From Pseudotamlana agarivorans (GTDB lineage Bacteria > Bacteroidota > Bacteroidia > Flavobacteriales > Flavobacteriaceae), in the NCBI RefSeq assembly GCF_018860245.1, contig NZ_JAHKPD010000023.1:1-64000 (forward strand): a stretch of DNA of 64,000 nt, read 5' to 3'. This document shows positions 27,455 to 35,669 of the stretch, piece after piece. The stretch's first letter is position 1, and every line of letters begins with the position of its first letter. The notes below the pieces were generated by a model, which was given only the letters and a program-made list of their open reading frames with translations, was not told where the DNA came from and did not search any database. A program made the translations under genes and the position numbers.

Positions 27455-27476
27455 ATAATACAGTACTCATTTTATA

Positions 27477-27484
27477 CATCTTTG
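27477..27484 (+). promoter_or_regulatory. Predicted -7 box of sRNA copy C
   Basis: CATCTTTG, one mismatch from TAnnTTTG. Confidence 0.5.
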
Positions 27485-27488
27485 CAGT

Positions 27489-27578
27489 GTTAATGTAAAA
27501 CAGTGGTTCGTTTTTCATATAAAATGTTTGGTTAGATATAAACTGTTCATCTTTTTCATAAAGATGAACAGTTTTTTT
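27489..27578 (+). ncRNA. Candidate small RNA, copy C
   Basis: About 90 nt. The core at 27503-27535 is identical to the other two copies although the flanking DNA has diverged. The terminator stem is AACTGTTCATCTTT (27541-27554) with its complement at 27560-27573, then T-run. It ends about 70 bp before the promoter of the FKBP gene. Confidence 0.65.
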
Positions 27579-27651
27579 ATGTCTAATTTGAAATATTTAA
27601 AAGCTATTTTCCTCCTTATTATTTTCTTTTTTTTAGTCTCCATAATTTTGT

Positions 27652-27659
27652 TACATTTG
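27652..27659 (+). promoter_or_regulatory. Predicted -7 box of the first FKBP gene
   Basis: TACATTTG, exact match to TAnnTTTG, 26 bp before the start codon. The second FKBP gene has the same sequence at the same relative position (28512-28519). Confidence 0.6.
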
Positions 27660-27684
27660 GCTTCAAATAACAAAAAAGTTTAAA

Positions 27685-28386
27685 ATGAAAATAATGAAAT
27701 TTTTAAGTCTAGTAACTTTAGTTTTACTAGTTGCATCTTGTAATCAAACAGCTGTTTCTAAAAAACCAGTAAAAACTGAATTAGATTCTGTAAGTTATGC
27801 CATAGGTATGGATGTTGCAAAAAATGTGAAAGCGAGTTTTGATGATTTTGATGATGAACTATTCATTCAAGGTTTTATGAATGTTTTAGATTCTACAGAT
27901 ATTTTGTTAGATGAAACAACTGCGCAAACAGTTGTTAGAACTTACTTCCAAAAGAAGCAACAAGAAGAAGCCGCAAAACGTGCTGAAGATGGAGAGAAAA
28001 ATAAAGAAGAAGGTATTGCTTTCTTAGAAGAAAATAAGGGGAAAGATGGTGTGAAAACAACGGCAAGTGGTTTACAATATATTGTTTTAAAAGAAGGGAC
28101 TGGTGCTAAACCAACGTCTTCATCTAAAGTGAAAGTTCATTACCACGGAACTTTAATTGATGGAACTGTATTTGATAGTTCTGTTGATAGAGGAGAACCT
28201 GCTGAATTTGGAGTAACACAAGTTATTAAAGGATGGACAGAAGGTTTACAATTAATGTCTGAAGGGGCTAAATATAAATTCTTTATTCCGCAAGAATTAG
28301 CATACGGTGCAAACCCAAGACCAGGAGGGCCAATTAAGCCTTATGCAACTTTAATTTTTGACGTAGAGTTATTAGAAGTAAAGTAA
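27685..28386 (+). CDS. FKBP-type peptidyl-prolyl isomerase, lipoprotein (Mip-like)
   Basis: The 233-aa protein has a lipoprotein signal (LVASC, Cys19 or so), an N-terminal helical dimerisation domain (DSVSYAIGMDVAKNV...) as in Mip/FkpA proteins, and a C-terminal FKBP domain with VKVHYHGTLIDGTVFDSS, GWTEGLQLM, YKFFIPQELAYG and LIFDVELLEV. It should speed proline isomerisation and help folding in the periplasm, attached to a membrane by lipid. An in-frame Met at residue 4 is an alternative start. An intrinsic terminator follows, so it is transcribed separately from its paralogue. Confidence 0.95.
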   Translation: MKIMKFLSLVTLVLLVASCNQTAVSKKPVKTELDSVSYAIGMDVAKNVKASFDDFDDELFIQGFMNVLDSTDILLDETTAQTVVRTYFQKKQQEEAAKRAEDGEKNKEEGIAFLEENKGKDGVKTTASGLQYIVLKEGTGAKPTSSSKVKVHYHGTLIDGTVFDSSVDRGEPAEFGVTQVIKGWTEGLQLMSEGAKYKFFIPQELAYGANPRPGGPIKPYATLIFDVELLEVK

Positions 28387-28410
28387 TTTACCTTTACCTA
28401 TTCAATATAA

Positions 28411-28443
28411 AAAAAACAGGAAGCCTCGCTTCCTGTTTTTTTA
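28411..28443 (+). terminator. Terminator of the first FKBP gene
   Basis: AAAACAGGAAGC and GCTTCCTGTTTT pair around CTC, followed by T-run. Confidence 0.9.
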
Positions 28444-28511
28444 TGGCTATTGTTTTATAAAGAATACATTATAATGGGGCTAATCTATTTTATAGGATCT
28501 AAATGGTTCTT

Positions 28512-28519
28512 TACATTTG
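28512..28519 (+). promoter_or_regulatory. Predicted -7 box of the second FKBP gene
   Basis: TACATTTG lies 24 bp before ATG 28544. It overlaps the TTG at 28517, which excludes that codon as the true start. Confidence 0.6.
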
Positions 28520-28543
28520 CCCGTACATCTCAATAATAATATT

Positions 28544-29236
28544 ATGAAATTTTTAAATACAGTATTTGTCCTTGTGGTTTTCACGATTTTTAACCCAAGG
28601 ATGGTGGCACAAAATAAAGTTCAAACTGAAATTGATTCTGTGAGCTATGCGATTGGAATGGATATCGCCAAAAATGTAAAGACTAGTTTTGATGCATTTA
28701 ACAACGATTTATTTATTCAAGGCTTTTTGAATGTTATGGATTCAACACATGTGAAATTCACAGATGAAGAAGGTGTCAATATTATTAAAAGCTATTTTCA
28801 AAGGAAGAAAAAAAATGAAACAGCAAAGCTTGATGAGGCCGCTAAAAAAAATAATGAGTTAGGGATTGCTTTTTTAGAAAAAAATAAGATAAAAAAAGGT
28901 GTTAAAACCACCGAAAGCGGTTTGCAATACCTTGTTTTAAAAGAAGGAACCGGGGTGAAACCTGTTAAGGAATCTAAGGTAAAAGTACATTATCACGGTA
29001 CCTTAATTGATGGAACCGTATTTGATAGTTCGGTAGATAGAGGCGCGCCTATAGAGTTTGTGGTCTCTCAGGTAATTAAAGGGTGGACAGAAGGTTTGCA
29101 ATTAATGCCAGAAGGAGCAAAATACAGGTTTTTTATTCCTCAAGATTTAGCGTATGGCGCAAACCCAAGACCAGGAGGACCAATTAAGCCATATGAAACA
29201 TTAATATTCGACGTAGAATTGTTAGCAGTAAAATAA
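28544..29236 (+). CDS. FKBP-type peptidyl-prolyl isomerase, secreted paralogue
   Basis: The 230-aa protein shares the helical N-terminal domain and FKBP domain of the gene 160 bp upstream, with most of the FKBP core identical (VKVHYHGTLIDGTVFDSSVD). It differs in its signal: a signal-peptidase-I type sequence (FNPRMVAQ) without a lipobox Cys, so it should be soluble in the periplasm. The ATG at 28544 is chosen because an upstream TTG at 28517 falls within the promoter. A recent tandem duplication is the simplest explanation. Confidence 0.95.
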   Translation: MKFLNTVFVLVVFTIFNPRMVAQNKVQTEIDSVSYAIGMDIAKNVKTSFDAFNNDLFIQGFLNVMDSTHVKFTDEEGVNIIKSYFQRKKKNETAKLDEAAKKNNELGIAFLEKNKIKKGVKTTESGLQYLVLKEGTGVKPVKESKVKVHYHGTLIDGTVFDSSVDRGAPIEFVVSQVIKGWTEGLQLMPEGAKYRFFIPQDLAYGANPRPGGPIKPYETLIFDVELLAVK

Positions 29237-29260
29237 CATAATTTTACATCATTGTAAATG

Positions 29261-29294
29261 AAAAAAACAGGAGGTTTCCCGTCCTGTTTTTTTT
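29261..29294 (+). terminator. Terminator of the second FKBP gene
   Basis: AAAAAACAGGA and TCCTGTTTTTT pair around a short loop, with a T-run. It resembles the terminator of the first FKBP gene, so the duplication included it. Confidence 0.85.
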
Positions 29295-29331
29295 GTTTCC
29301 ATATTTTACAAGGAATACGCCGTGCAAGTTG

Positions 29332-29339
29332 TAACTTTG
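29332..29339 (+). promoter_or_regulatory. Predicted -7 box of era
   Basis: TAACTTTG, exact TAnnTTTG match, 24 bp before the ATG at 29364. Confidence 0.6.
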
Positions 29340-29363
29340 CAGCACAAAAAAAAACAGAGTCTT

Positions 29364-30245
29364 ATGAACCATAAAGCAGGTTTTGTAAATATTATCGGGA
29401 ATCCGAATGTTGGTAAATCAACCTTAATGAATGCCTTTGTAGGGGAAAAATTATCTATTATTACCTCAAAAGCACAAACTACCAGGCACCGTATTTTAGG
29501 TATTGTAAATGGCGACGATTTTCAGATGGTTTTAAGTGATACACCAGGAATTATCAAACCAGCTTATGAGTTGCAAGAATCTATGATGGGCTTTGTTAAG
29601 TCTGCCTTTGAAGATGCCGATGTACTAATCTATATGGTTGAAATAGGAGAGCAAGCTTTAAAAGATGAAGCCTTTTTCAATAAAATTAAAGCCTCTAAAA
29701 TTCCTGTTTTATTATTATTGAATAAGATTGACAAATCCGATCAATTACAATTGGAAACTCAAGTTCAAGAGTGGACTACTAAAGTCCCTAATGCCGAGAT
29801 TTATCCTATTTCTGCTTTGGAAGGTTTCAATGTCAAGGAAGTTTTTAATCGTATTATTGACCTGCTTCCAGAGTCGCCACCTTTCTATCCGAAAGATCAA
29901 TTAACAGATAAGCCTGAGCGTTTTTTTATAAATGAAACGATCAGAGAAAAAATATTGATGCATTACAAAAAGGAAATTCCTTATGCTGTTGAGGTTGATA
30001 CCGAAGAGTTTTTTGAAGAAGAAAATATTATTCGCGTGCGATCGGTTATTATGGTAGAACGCGAAACTCAAAAAGGAATCATTATTGGGCATAAAGGAAG
30101 CGCTTTAAAACGCGTTGGTGTGGAAGCTAGAAAGGATTTAGAGACTTTTTTCGGTAAACAAATTCATATAGAATTATACGTTAAGGTTAATAAAAACTGG
30201 CGTAGTAATGCCAACCAATTAAAACGTTTTGGTTATAATAATTAG
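29364..30245 (+). CDS. era: GTPase Era
   Basis: The 293-aa protein has G1 GNPNVGKST, G2 TRHRILGI, G3 DTPG, G4 NKID and a C-terminal KH domain with GHKGSALKRVGVEARKDLE. Era binds 16S rRNA near its 3' end and supports maturation of the 30S subunit. A GTG 42 bp upstream would add 14 residues, but it lies before the promoter box, so ATG 29364 is chosen. The neighbours (a membrane protein and der) repeat an arrangement seen in flavobacteria. Confidence 0.95.
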   Translation: MNHKAGFVNIIGNPNVGKSTLMNAFVGEKLSIITSKAQTTRHRILGIVNGDDFQMVLSDTPGIIKPAYELQESMMGFVKSAFEDADVLIYMVEIGEQALKDEAFFNKIKASKIPVLLLLNKIDKSDQLQLETQVQEWTTKVPNAEIYPISALEGFNVKEVFNRIIDLLPESPPFYPKDQLTDKPERFFINETIREKILMHYKKEIPYAVEVDTEEFFEEENIIRVRSVIMVERETQKGIIIGHKGSALKRVGVEARKDLETFFGKQIHIELYVKVNKNWRSNANQLKRFGYNN

Positions 30246-30374
30246 AAAATTAAATACTAACTTATTGTTTAGGTAACACTTAAGTAATGTTGTAGTGCCA
30301 TATTTGCACTAGAGTTCTATTTGGTTAATAGAGTTTTGAGTTAGTTGGTTAAAAAGCTTTGGTTGTTCCTGCAA

Positions 30375-30878
30375 TTAAGGCTTTTCTTTTTTTAGTACAC
30401 TATACATAAAATCATTTAGCAAATGCATTTCTTTTATACTTGAGGCTTTTCCAATGCTTCCTGCAAAGTACAGCGCAATCCAAATAATTACCATTAAAAG
30501 CAGGACACTAAATTGAATAGCATAATCCTGCTCAAGGGACCAATTGGTATACGCCCAAATGCTAAACCCTAAAAAGAATCCAGCAACTAAAAAATGCAAA
30601 AACATAAATAGCGTCCATACCGTGGGGTTTGGGCCAAATAGGCCATAAATCAAACTGTTATTATCGTCAATCGCATTTATTTCTAGATGCAATTGAGGCG
30701 ACCAATAGGTTTGTTTTTCCTTCGGAAATTTAATAAACACATGGTCATCTATCACTGAAACTTTAAAGTCCGATTGCATCGTTTTTGCGTTTTTAAAATC
30801 ACTTAAAATAGCTTCGTTGTATTGAGGCAATTCAATTTTAAATCTCGGGCGCAAAACAATGTCATTGGATAATTCCAT
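30375..30878 (-). CDS. Conserved membrane protein between era and der, function unknown
   Basis: The 167-aa protein has an N-terminal soluble domain (about 1-85, beginning MELSNDIVLRPRFKIEL) and two membrane helices (about 92-110 and 118-138). The sequence around FGPNPTVWTLFMFLHFLVAG is striking and I have the impression that it is widely conserved in flavobacteria. An upstream in-frame codon at 30962 would add 28 residues, but these overlap the divergent der promoter region, so ATG 30878 is chosen. It is not a GTPase, although it is sometimes labelled as one because of its neighbours. Confidence 0.7.
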   Translation of the reverse strand: MELSNDIVLRPRFKIELPQYNEAILSDFKNAKTMQSDFKVSVIDDHVFIKFPKEKQTYWSPQLHLEINAIDDNNSLIYGLFGPNPTVWTLFMFLHFLVAGFFLGFSIWAYTNWSLEQDYAIQFSVLLLMVIIWIALYFAGSIGKASSIKEMHLLNDFMYSVLKKEKP

Positions 30879-30975
30879 ATATGCTGTGTTTAGGAAGGAG
30901 TAAAATACTATTTTTTTTGATACCGTATAAATTTTATTCTTTTCATAAAAAAGATGTGGCATAGAGTATATTTCC

Positions 30976-30983
30976 TATTTTTG
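30976..30983 (+). promoter_or_regulatory. Predicted -7 box of der
   Basis: TATTTTTG, exact TAnnTTTG match, 61 bp before the der start codon. Confidence 0.6.
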
Positions 30984-31044
30984 CAAAAGTTTTCAGGGAA
31001 CCATAACTAAAACGGTTTTAACCTGTTAACCTTAAATTGAGATT

Positions 31045-32349
31045 ATGAGTAATATAGTAGCCATTGTAGGAAGACCAAATGTTGGAAAGTCAACGTTTTT
31101 TAATAGATTGATTCAAAGACGTGAAGCCATCGTAGATGCGGTAAGTGGGGTTACAAGAGACCGTCATTACGGGAAGAGTGATTGGAATGGAAAAGAGTTT
31201 TCTTTAATCGATACTGGAGGGTATGTTTTAGGAAGTGACGACGTTTTTGAAGCCGAAATCGATAAACAAGTGGAGTTAGCTATTGATGAAGCCGATGCCA
31301 TTATTTTTATGGTTGATGTTGAATCTGGTGTTACAGGTATGGATGAAGACGTAGCTAAGTTACTTAGACGCGTAAATAAACCCGTTTTTCTTGTTGTAAA
31401 CAAAGTAGATAATGGTAAGCGCGCTGAAGATGCAGTGGAGTTTTATTCATTAGGTCTAGGTGAATACTATACCATAGCTAGTATAAATGGTAGTGGCACT
31501 GGTGAATTATTAGATGATCTTATTAAAGCTTTACCGGAAAAAGAAGATGTTATTGAAGATGAATTACCACGTTTCGCTGTCGTTGGGCGTCCAAATGCAG
31601 GGAAGTCTTCTTTCATTAATGCTTTAATTGGAGAAGATCGTTATATCGTTACCGACATCGCAGGAACAACAAGAGATTCTATAGATACTAAATATAATCG
31701 TTTCGGATTTGAATTCAACTTAGTGGATACTGCCGGGATTAGAAGAAAATCTAAAGTAAAGGAAGATTTAGAATTCTATTCGGTAATGCGTAGTGTTCGT
31801 GCTATTGAACATGCCGATGTATGTATCCTTGTTTTAGATGCCAATCGCGGTTTTGACGGGCAAGTGCAAAATATTTTCTGGCTTGCAGAACGCAACAGAA
31901 AAGGTATTGTCGTTTTAGTTAATAAATGGGATTTAGTAGAAAAGGATCATAAATCAGTTAAAGAATACGAAAAAGCCATTCGATTACAGATGCAGCCTTT
32001 TACAGATGTGCCTATTGTATTCATTTCAGCCTTAACAAAGCAACGTATTTACAAAGCCATTGAAACGGCCGTTGAGGTATACCAAAACCGTACAAAAAAG
32101 ATTAAAACAAGTCAACTTAACGAGGTGATGTTACCTATTATTGAGAATTACCCACCACCGGCATACAAAGCAAAATTCGTTAAGATAAAATACATCATGC
32201 AGCTACCTACACCGCAGCCTCAATTTGCGTTTTTCTGTAATTTACCACAGTATATTAAAGATCCGTATAAGCGTTTTTTAGAGAATAAACTGCGTGAGCA
32301 TTTTGGATTTAATGGTGTGCCAATTAGTGTGTACATGCGAAAAAAATAA
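31045..32349 (+). CDS. der: Ribosome-associated GTPase Der (EngA)
   Basis: The 434-aa protein has two consecutive GTPase domains: GRPNVGKST (about 8-16) with DTGG and NKVD, then GRPNAGKSS (about 181-189) with DTAG and NKWD. A C-terminal KH-like domain ends [11 protein letters not shown]. Der is essential for 50S subunit assembly. Length is typical for the family. Confidence 0.97.
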   Translation: MSNIVAIVGRPNVGKSTFFNRLIQRREAIVDAVSGVTRDRHYGKSDWNGKEFSLIDTGGYVLGSDDVFEAEIDKQVELAIDEADAIIFMVDVESGVTGMDEDVAKLLRRVNKPVFLVVNKVDNGKRAEDAVEFYSLGLGEYYTIASINGSGTGELLDDLIKALPEKEDVIEDELPRFAVVGRPNAGKSSFINALIGEDRYIVTDIAGTTRDSIDTKYNRFGFEFNLVDTAGIRRKSKVKEDLEFYSVMRSVRAIEHADVCILVLDANRGFDGQVQNIFWLAERNRKGIVVLVNKWDLVEKDHKSVKEYEKAIRLQMQPFTDVPIVFISALTKQRIYKAIETAVEVYQNRTKKIKTSQLNEVMLPIIENYPPPAYKAKFVKIKYIMQLPTPQPQFAFFCNLPQYIKDPYKRFLENKLREHFGFNGVPISVYMRKK

Positions 32350-32404
32350 CGCACTATCATTTTCATTATTTTTATGGAAATTTCGATTTTGTTTTGAAAT
32401 ATAA

Positions 32405-32420
32405 AATTGGTTGACCAATT
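32405..32420. promoter_or_regulatory. UxuR/ExuR-like palindrome upstream of kdgK
   Basis: AATTGGTTGACCAATT, a perfect inverted repeat with 7-bp arms and a 2-bp spacer, 80 bp before the sugar-kinase start. It fits the TTGGTnnACCAA pattern bound by FadR-subfamily GntR regulators of uronate catabolism such as E. coli UxuR/ExuR. Confidence 0.55.
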
Positions 32421-32500
32421 GCTCAGAATATCATAATTTTTTCCAATAAAGCATTTTATATCATTCGTTATGGTTAAATTTATGCTGCAAAAATAATTTT

Positions 32501-33505
32501 ATGAGTCAGATTATAACATTCGGTGAGGTTCTAATGCGTTTATCTCCTTTCGGAAATAAAAAATTTATTCAAGCCAACACATTAGAATTCTACTTTGGTG
32601 GTACCGAATTAAACGTAGGACTTTCAATTGCTAATTTTGGAGGAAATGTTAAGCATATTACCTGTATTTCAGATGATTTTATTGGAGATACAGCGATTTC
32701 ATACTTGAATAAATTCGATTTAGATACTACGGCAATTGTACGTTCCGGAAGACCTTTAGGGGTTTACTTTCTTGAAGTTGGAGCCGTGATGCGCCCAAGT
32801 TCAATTTCATACAACAGATCACATTCGGCATTTTCAAGTATACAACCAGAAATGGTTGATTGGGAATCTGCTTTAGAGACAGGTAGTTGGTTTCACTGGA
32901 CTGGAATTACGCCTGGTTTAACGCAAGGGAGTTTTGATACCTTGAAAGAAGGATTAAAACTAGCTAAGAAAAAGGGGATGCAAGTTTCTGCCGATCCAAC
33001 TTACAGAAGTGGGTTATGGAAATATGGTGTTAACGCTAAAGATGCTTTAATCGAATTATTACATTGTTCTACCATTTTTATTGGCGGAATTAATGAAATG
33101 AATGAAGTCTTAGGTACCGAATACGGTTATTCTAACGAAGAGTTTATTGAAGCAAGTAAGTTGCTAATGGAAAATTTCCCTTCCATAGAGAAAGTGTTCG
33201 ATAAAATACGAACGTCTATAAATGCTTCTTGGCATAAGATTAGAGCCAGAATGTGGAATGGTGAAGAGTTTAGAGAAACTCAAGATTTTGATATTACACA
33301 TATTGTTGACCGTATTGGTACAGGAGATGCCTTTGCGGCTGGTTTAATTTATGGTTTACAGCATTACGATGACTATAAGTCTATGGACTACGCAAGTGCA
33401 GCATGTGCCTTAAAACACACTTACGAAGGTGATGTGAACTACGCCACAATAGATGAGGTTACTGGGATTTTAGAAGGTAACGTCTCAGGTAGATTTAATA
33501 GATAA
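32501..33505 (+). CDS. kdgK: 2-keto-3-deoxygluconate kinase (PfkB family)
   Basis: The 334-aa protein starts with GEVLMRLSPFGNKKFIQA, typical of KDG kinases. It has a PfkB-type GGTELNVG segment near residue 32 and the ATP-binding/catalytic motif DRIGTGDAFAAG near 260-271. It phosphorylates KDG to KDPG in the Entner-Doudoroff branch used for alginate, pectin and other uronates. No aldolase or lyase gene is adjacent in the window. The substrate assignment is strong at family level; other 2-keto-sugar kinases are possible. Confidence 0.85.
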   Translation: MSQIITFGEVLMRLSPFGNKKFIQANTLEFYFGGTELNVGLSIANFGGNVKHITCISDDFIGDTAISYLNKFDLDTTAIVRSGRPLGVYFLEVGAVMRPSSISYNRSHSAFSSIQPEMVDWESALETGSWFHWTGITPGLTQGSFDTLKEGLKLAKKKGMQVSADPTYRSGLWKYGVNAKDALIELLHCSTIFIGGINEMNEVLGTEYGYSNEEFIEASKLLMENFPSIEKVFDKIRTSINASWHKIRARMWNGEEFRETQDFDITHIVDRIGTGDAFAAGLIYGLQHYDDYKSMDYASAACALKHTYEGDVNYATIDEVTGILEGNVSGRFNR

Positions 33506-33550
33506 CTCCTGATTTTAGAATACGACATTATACAATTAAATTGGTATAAC

Positions 33551-33587
33551 AAAAAAGCGACCTTTTTATAAGTGTCGCTTTTTTTTA
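33551..33587 (+). terminator. Terminator of kdgK
   Basis: AAAAGCGAC and GTCGCTTTT pair, followed by T-run. Confidence 0.85.
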
Positions 33588-33721
33588 TGCTTATATTTTC
33601 TCAGTCTCAAATTCAGTTTCCAGTCTTAAGTCACTTGTCATTGGTCATCTGTCTTCCGTCCTAGTTTTAATAAATAAGGATAACTAAATTTGTTTCCAAA
33701 GCTTAGTTTTCCAACCTTTTT

Positions 33722-33776
33722 AACTTTTAACTTTTAACTTTTAACTTTTAACTTTTAACTTTTAACTTTTAACTTT
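33722..33776. repeat. Seven-base tandem repeat (AACTTTT)
   Basis: Seven complete units of AACTTTT from 33722 to 33770 plus a partial one, ending at the stop codon of the downstream minus-strand gene. It is a simple-sequence repeat liable to slippage. It is outside the coding frame and lies after the terminator of kdgK, so its effect is unclear. Confidence 0.9.
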
Positions 33777-34625
33777 CTACCAGCCTCCAGAAGCGCCACC
33801 GCCTCCAAAGCCGCCGCCGCCGAAGCCACCACCAAAACCGCCTCCGCCAAAGCCACCACCAGAACTGCCGCCCCAGCCACTAGAGCCACGATTGTAATTT
33901 CCACGTCCCATATTACTTAAGATAATAGCATCCCAGATATCAAATCCTCCAGCTCTGTTTCCGCCGTTACGACCACCGCCGCCACCGCGTTTATTTTTTA
34001 TAAAAGACATGATGAAAACAAGCGCAATAAATCCGAATATCAAGAAGGGCATAAAAGAGTCATCGTTTTGTCTTGATGACTTGCGAGAACCGCTGTATTC
34101 GCCTTGCATGACTTCAAAAATAGCATCGGCACCACGGTTTAATCCACCCGGATAATCGCCTTGTCTAAAATAAGGAATGATATCACGTTCAATAATACGT
34201 TTCGACATGGCATCAGTTAAAAGATGCTCCACGCCATAACCGGTATTAATAGCTATTTTTTTATCGTCTCTGGCTAATAGTATTAAAATCCCATTGTCTT
34301 CTTTAGCTTGGCCAATGCCCCAAGCGTCTCCCCATTGAGCGCCTAGAAAGTTAATGTTCTCACCCTCTGTAGAGCCAATAATAGCCACTACAATTTGTGT
34401 GGAAGTGGTATCGGAATACTTAACAAGTTTTTGCTCTAAATTACTTTTTTGAGCATCAGAAAGTAAGTTGATATAGTCGTAAACACTAGTTTGAAATTTT
34501 GGCTTTTCAGGAATTTTAAACTGCCCGAAAGTAAGACTACAAGCAAAAAGTGTAAAGACTAAAAATAGACTAAGACTTTTAATATTGGAATAAAAGGAAG
34601 TTTGCATTTCTTTTTTATACATCAT
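33777..34625 (-). CDS. TPM-domain (YgcG-like) membrane protein with Gly-rich tail
   Basis: The 282-aa protein has a signal peptide (cleavage near LTFGQ), a TPM domain at about residues 40-170 (starting YDYINLLSDAQKSNLEQKL, with LARDDKKIAINTGYG), a membrane helix at about 185-207, and a C-terminal tail of mostly Gly, Ser, Phe and Trp. TPM/YgcG proteins are found in lemA operons; the role is unknown, with a phosphatase activity claimed for a plant relative. Alternative starts at the nearby Met codons (for example 34607) cannot be separated. It follows the second TPM gene by 5 bp. Confidence 0.85.
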   Translation of the reverse strand: MMYKKEMQTSFYSNIKSLSLFLVFTLFACSLTFGQFKIPEKPKFQTSVYDYINLLSDAQKSNLEQKLVKYSDTTSTQIVVAIIGSTEGENINFLGAQWGDAWGIGQAKEDNGILILLARDDKKIAINTGYGVEHLLTDAMSKRIIERDIIPYFRQGDYPGGLNRGADAIFEVMQGEYSGSRKSSRQNDDSFMPFLIFGFIALVFIMSFIKNKRGGGGGRNGGNRAGGFDIWDAIILSNMGRGNYNRGSSGWGGSSGGGFGGGGFGGGFGGGGFGGGGASGGW

Positions 34626-34630
34626 AAAGC

Positions 34631-35068
34631 TTAGCCTTTTGAAATTTCGTCTGAAAGTTCATTAATATCATCCGATTGATAAGGGAAATATTTTTTAAGG
34701 CGGTCACCAGACCTTAAAATGCCATCAATCAAACCTTGCTTAAAGTCTCCTTTTTTAAAGTGCGCTTGCATAATATCTTTGGTGCAATCCCAAAAATCAT
34801 TTTCAACAGCTTTGTTTATGCCTTCATCACCATAAATGACAAAAGATTTATCTTCAACAGCAACATAAATAAGTACGGCATTTTGAAGCTTTGTGTTGTC
34901 CATCTTTAAATGATGAAAAACTTCCAAGGCACGATTTGTGGCATCACCCTTAGCGGTTTTTTCTAAATGAACACGTAGTTCTCCAGAAGTGTTTAATTCC
35001 GCTTCTTGAATCGCTTCAACAATTTCTTGTTCTTCCTGTGCTGTTAAAAAATCTTCAGTTTTAGACAT
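34631..35068 (-). CDS. Cytoplasmic TPM-domain protein
   Basis: The 145-aa protein is a TPM domain without signal or membrane helix (EIVEAIQEAELNTSGELRVHLE, VLIYVAVEDKSFVIYGDEGIN). It sits between lemA and the membrane-bound TPM gene, and starts 1 bp after the stop of lemA. This three-gene order is common in Bacteroidota. Function unknown. Confidence 0.85.
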   Translation of the reverse strand: MSKTEDFLTAQEEQEIVEAIQEAELNTSGELRVHLEKTAKGDATNRALEVFHHLKMDNTKLQNAVLIYVAVEDKSFVIYGDEGINKAVENDFWDCTKDIMQAHFKKGDFKQGLIDGILRSGDRLKKYFPYQSDDINELSDEISKG

Positions 35069-35069
35069 A

Positions 35070-35657
35070 TTAAAATTCTACTTTAGGTGCGTTTTCACTA
35101 CCAGGTGCACTTTTGTAGCGTGCCATTTCTTCAAAACCAAATAAGCCAGCTAATAATTTTCCTGGAAATTTAGAAGTGAATTTATCGTAGATATTTACTT
35201 TTTCATTAAAACGATCTCTAGTTACGTTTATTCTATTTTCTGTACCTTCCAGTTGTGATTGTAGTTCTAAGAAACCTTTGTCAGCTTTCAATTCTGGATA
35301 GCGCTCTACGGTAACCAATAACTTGGATAAAGCACCACTTAAACCTTGCTGCGCTTGTTGGAATTGTGCCATTTTTTCAGGTGTTAAATCTCCTGCATCA
35401 ATCGTTGTTTTAGTTGCTTCAGAACGCGCTTTAATGACCCCTTCTAAGGTCTCTTTTTCATGAGCAGCGTATCCCTTCACGGTCGATACTAAATTAGGAA
35501 TTAAATCTGCACGACGTTGGTAAGCACTTTCCACATTAGACCAAGCTGTTTTTGCATCGGCTTCATATTCTACGGCAGTGTTGTTAAAGTTTTTGCCCCA
35601 AGAATATATTCCAAATACAACGAGGGCTACGATAATCCATGGTAAAAATTTCTTCAT
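35070..35657 (-). CDS. LemA family protein
   Basis: The 195-aa protein has one N-terminal membrane helix (about 5-22) and the LemA signature AWSNVESAYQRRADLIPNLV followed by GYAAHEKETLEGVIKARSEA, then a four-helix coiled-coil domain. LemA proteins are widespread membrane proteins of uncertain role. It heads the lemA-TPM-TPM block, 12 bp downstream of the MerR gene. Confidence 0.95.
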   Translation of the reverse strand: MKKFLPWIIVALVVFGIYSWGKNFNNTAVEYEADAKTAWSNVESAYQRRADLIPNLVSTVKGYAAHEKETLEGVIKARSEATKTTIDAGDLTPEKMAQFQQAQQGLSGALSKLLVTVERYPELKADKGFLELQSQLEGTENRINVTRDRFNEKVNIYDKFTSKFPGKLLAGLFGFEEMARYKSAPGSENAPKVEF

Positions 35658-35669
35658 GATGGTTTAATT

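Noticed and set aside
28517-28543. TTG start adding nine residues to the second FKBP gene
   Set aside because: The codon overlaps the TACATTTG promoter box, and the ATG at 28544 is followed directly by a normal signal peptide.
29322-29363. GTG start adding 14 residues to Era
   Set aside because: It precedes the TAACTTTG promoter box. Era homologues begin near the ATG at 29364.
30375-30878. Annotation as a GTP-binding protein
   Set aside because: No G1, G3 or G4 motif is present. The label would come only from the neighbours era and der.
30879-30962. 28-residue N-terminal extension of the membrane protein beside der
   Set aside because: It runs toward the der promoter region, and conservation seems to begin at MELSNDI.
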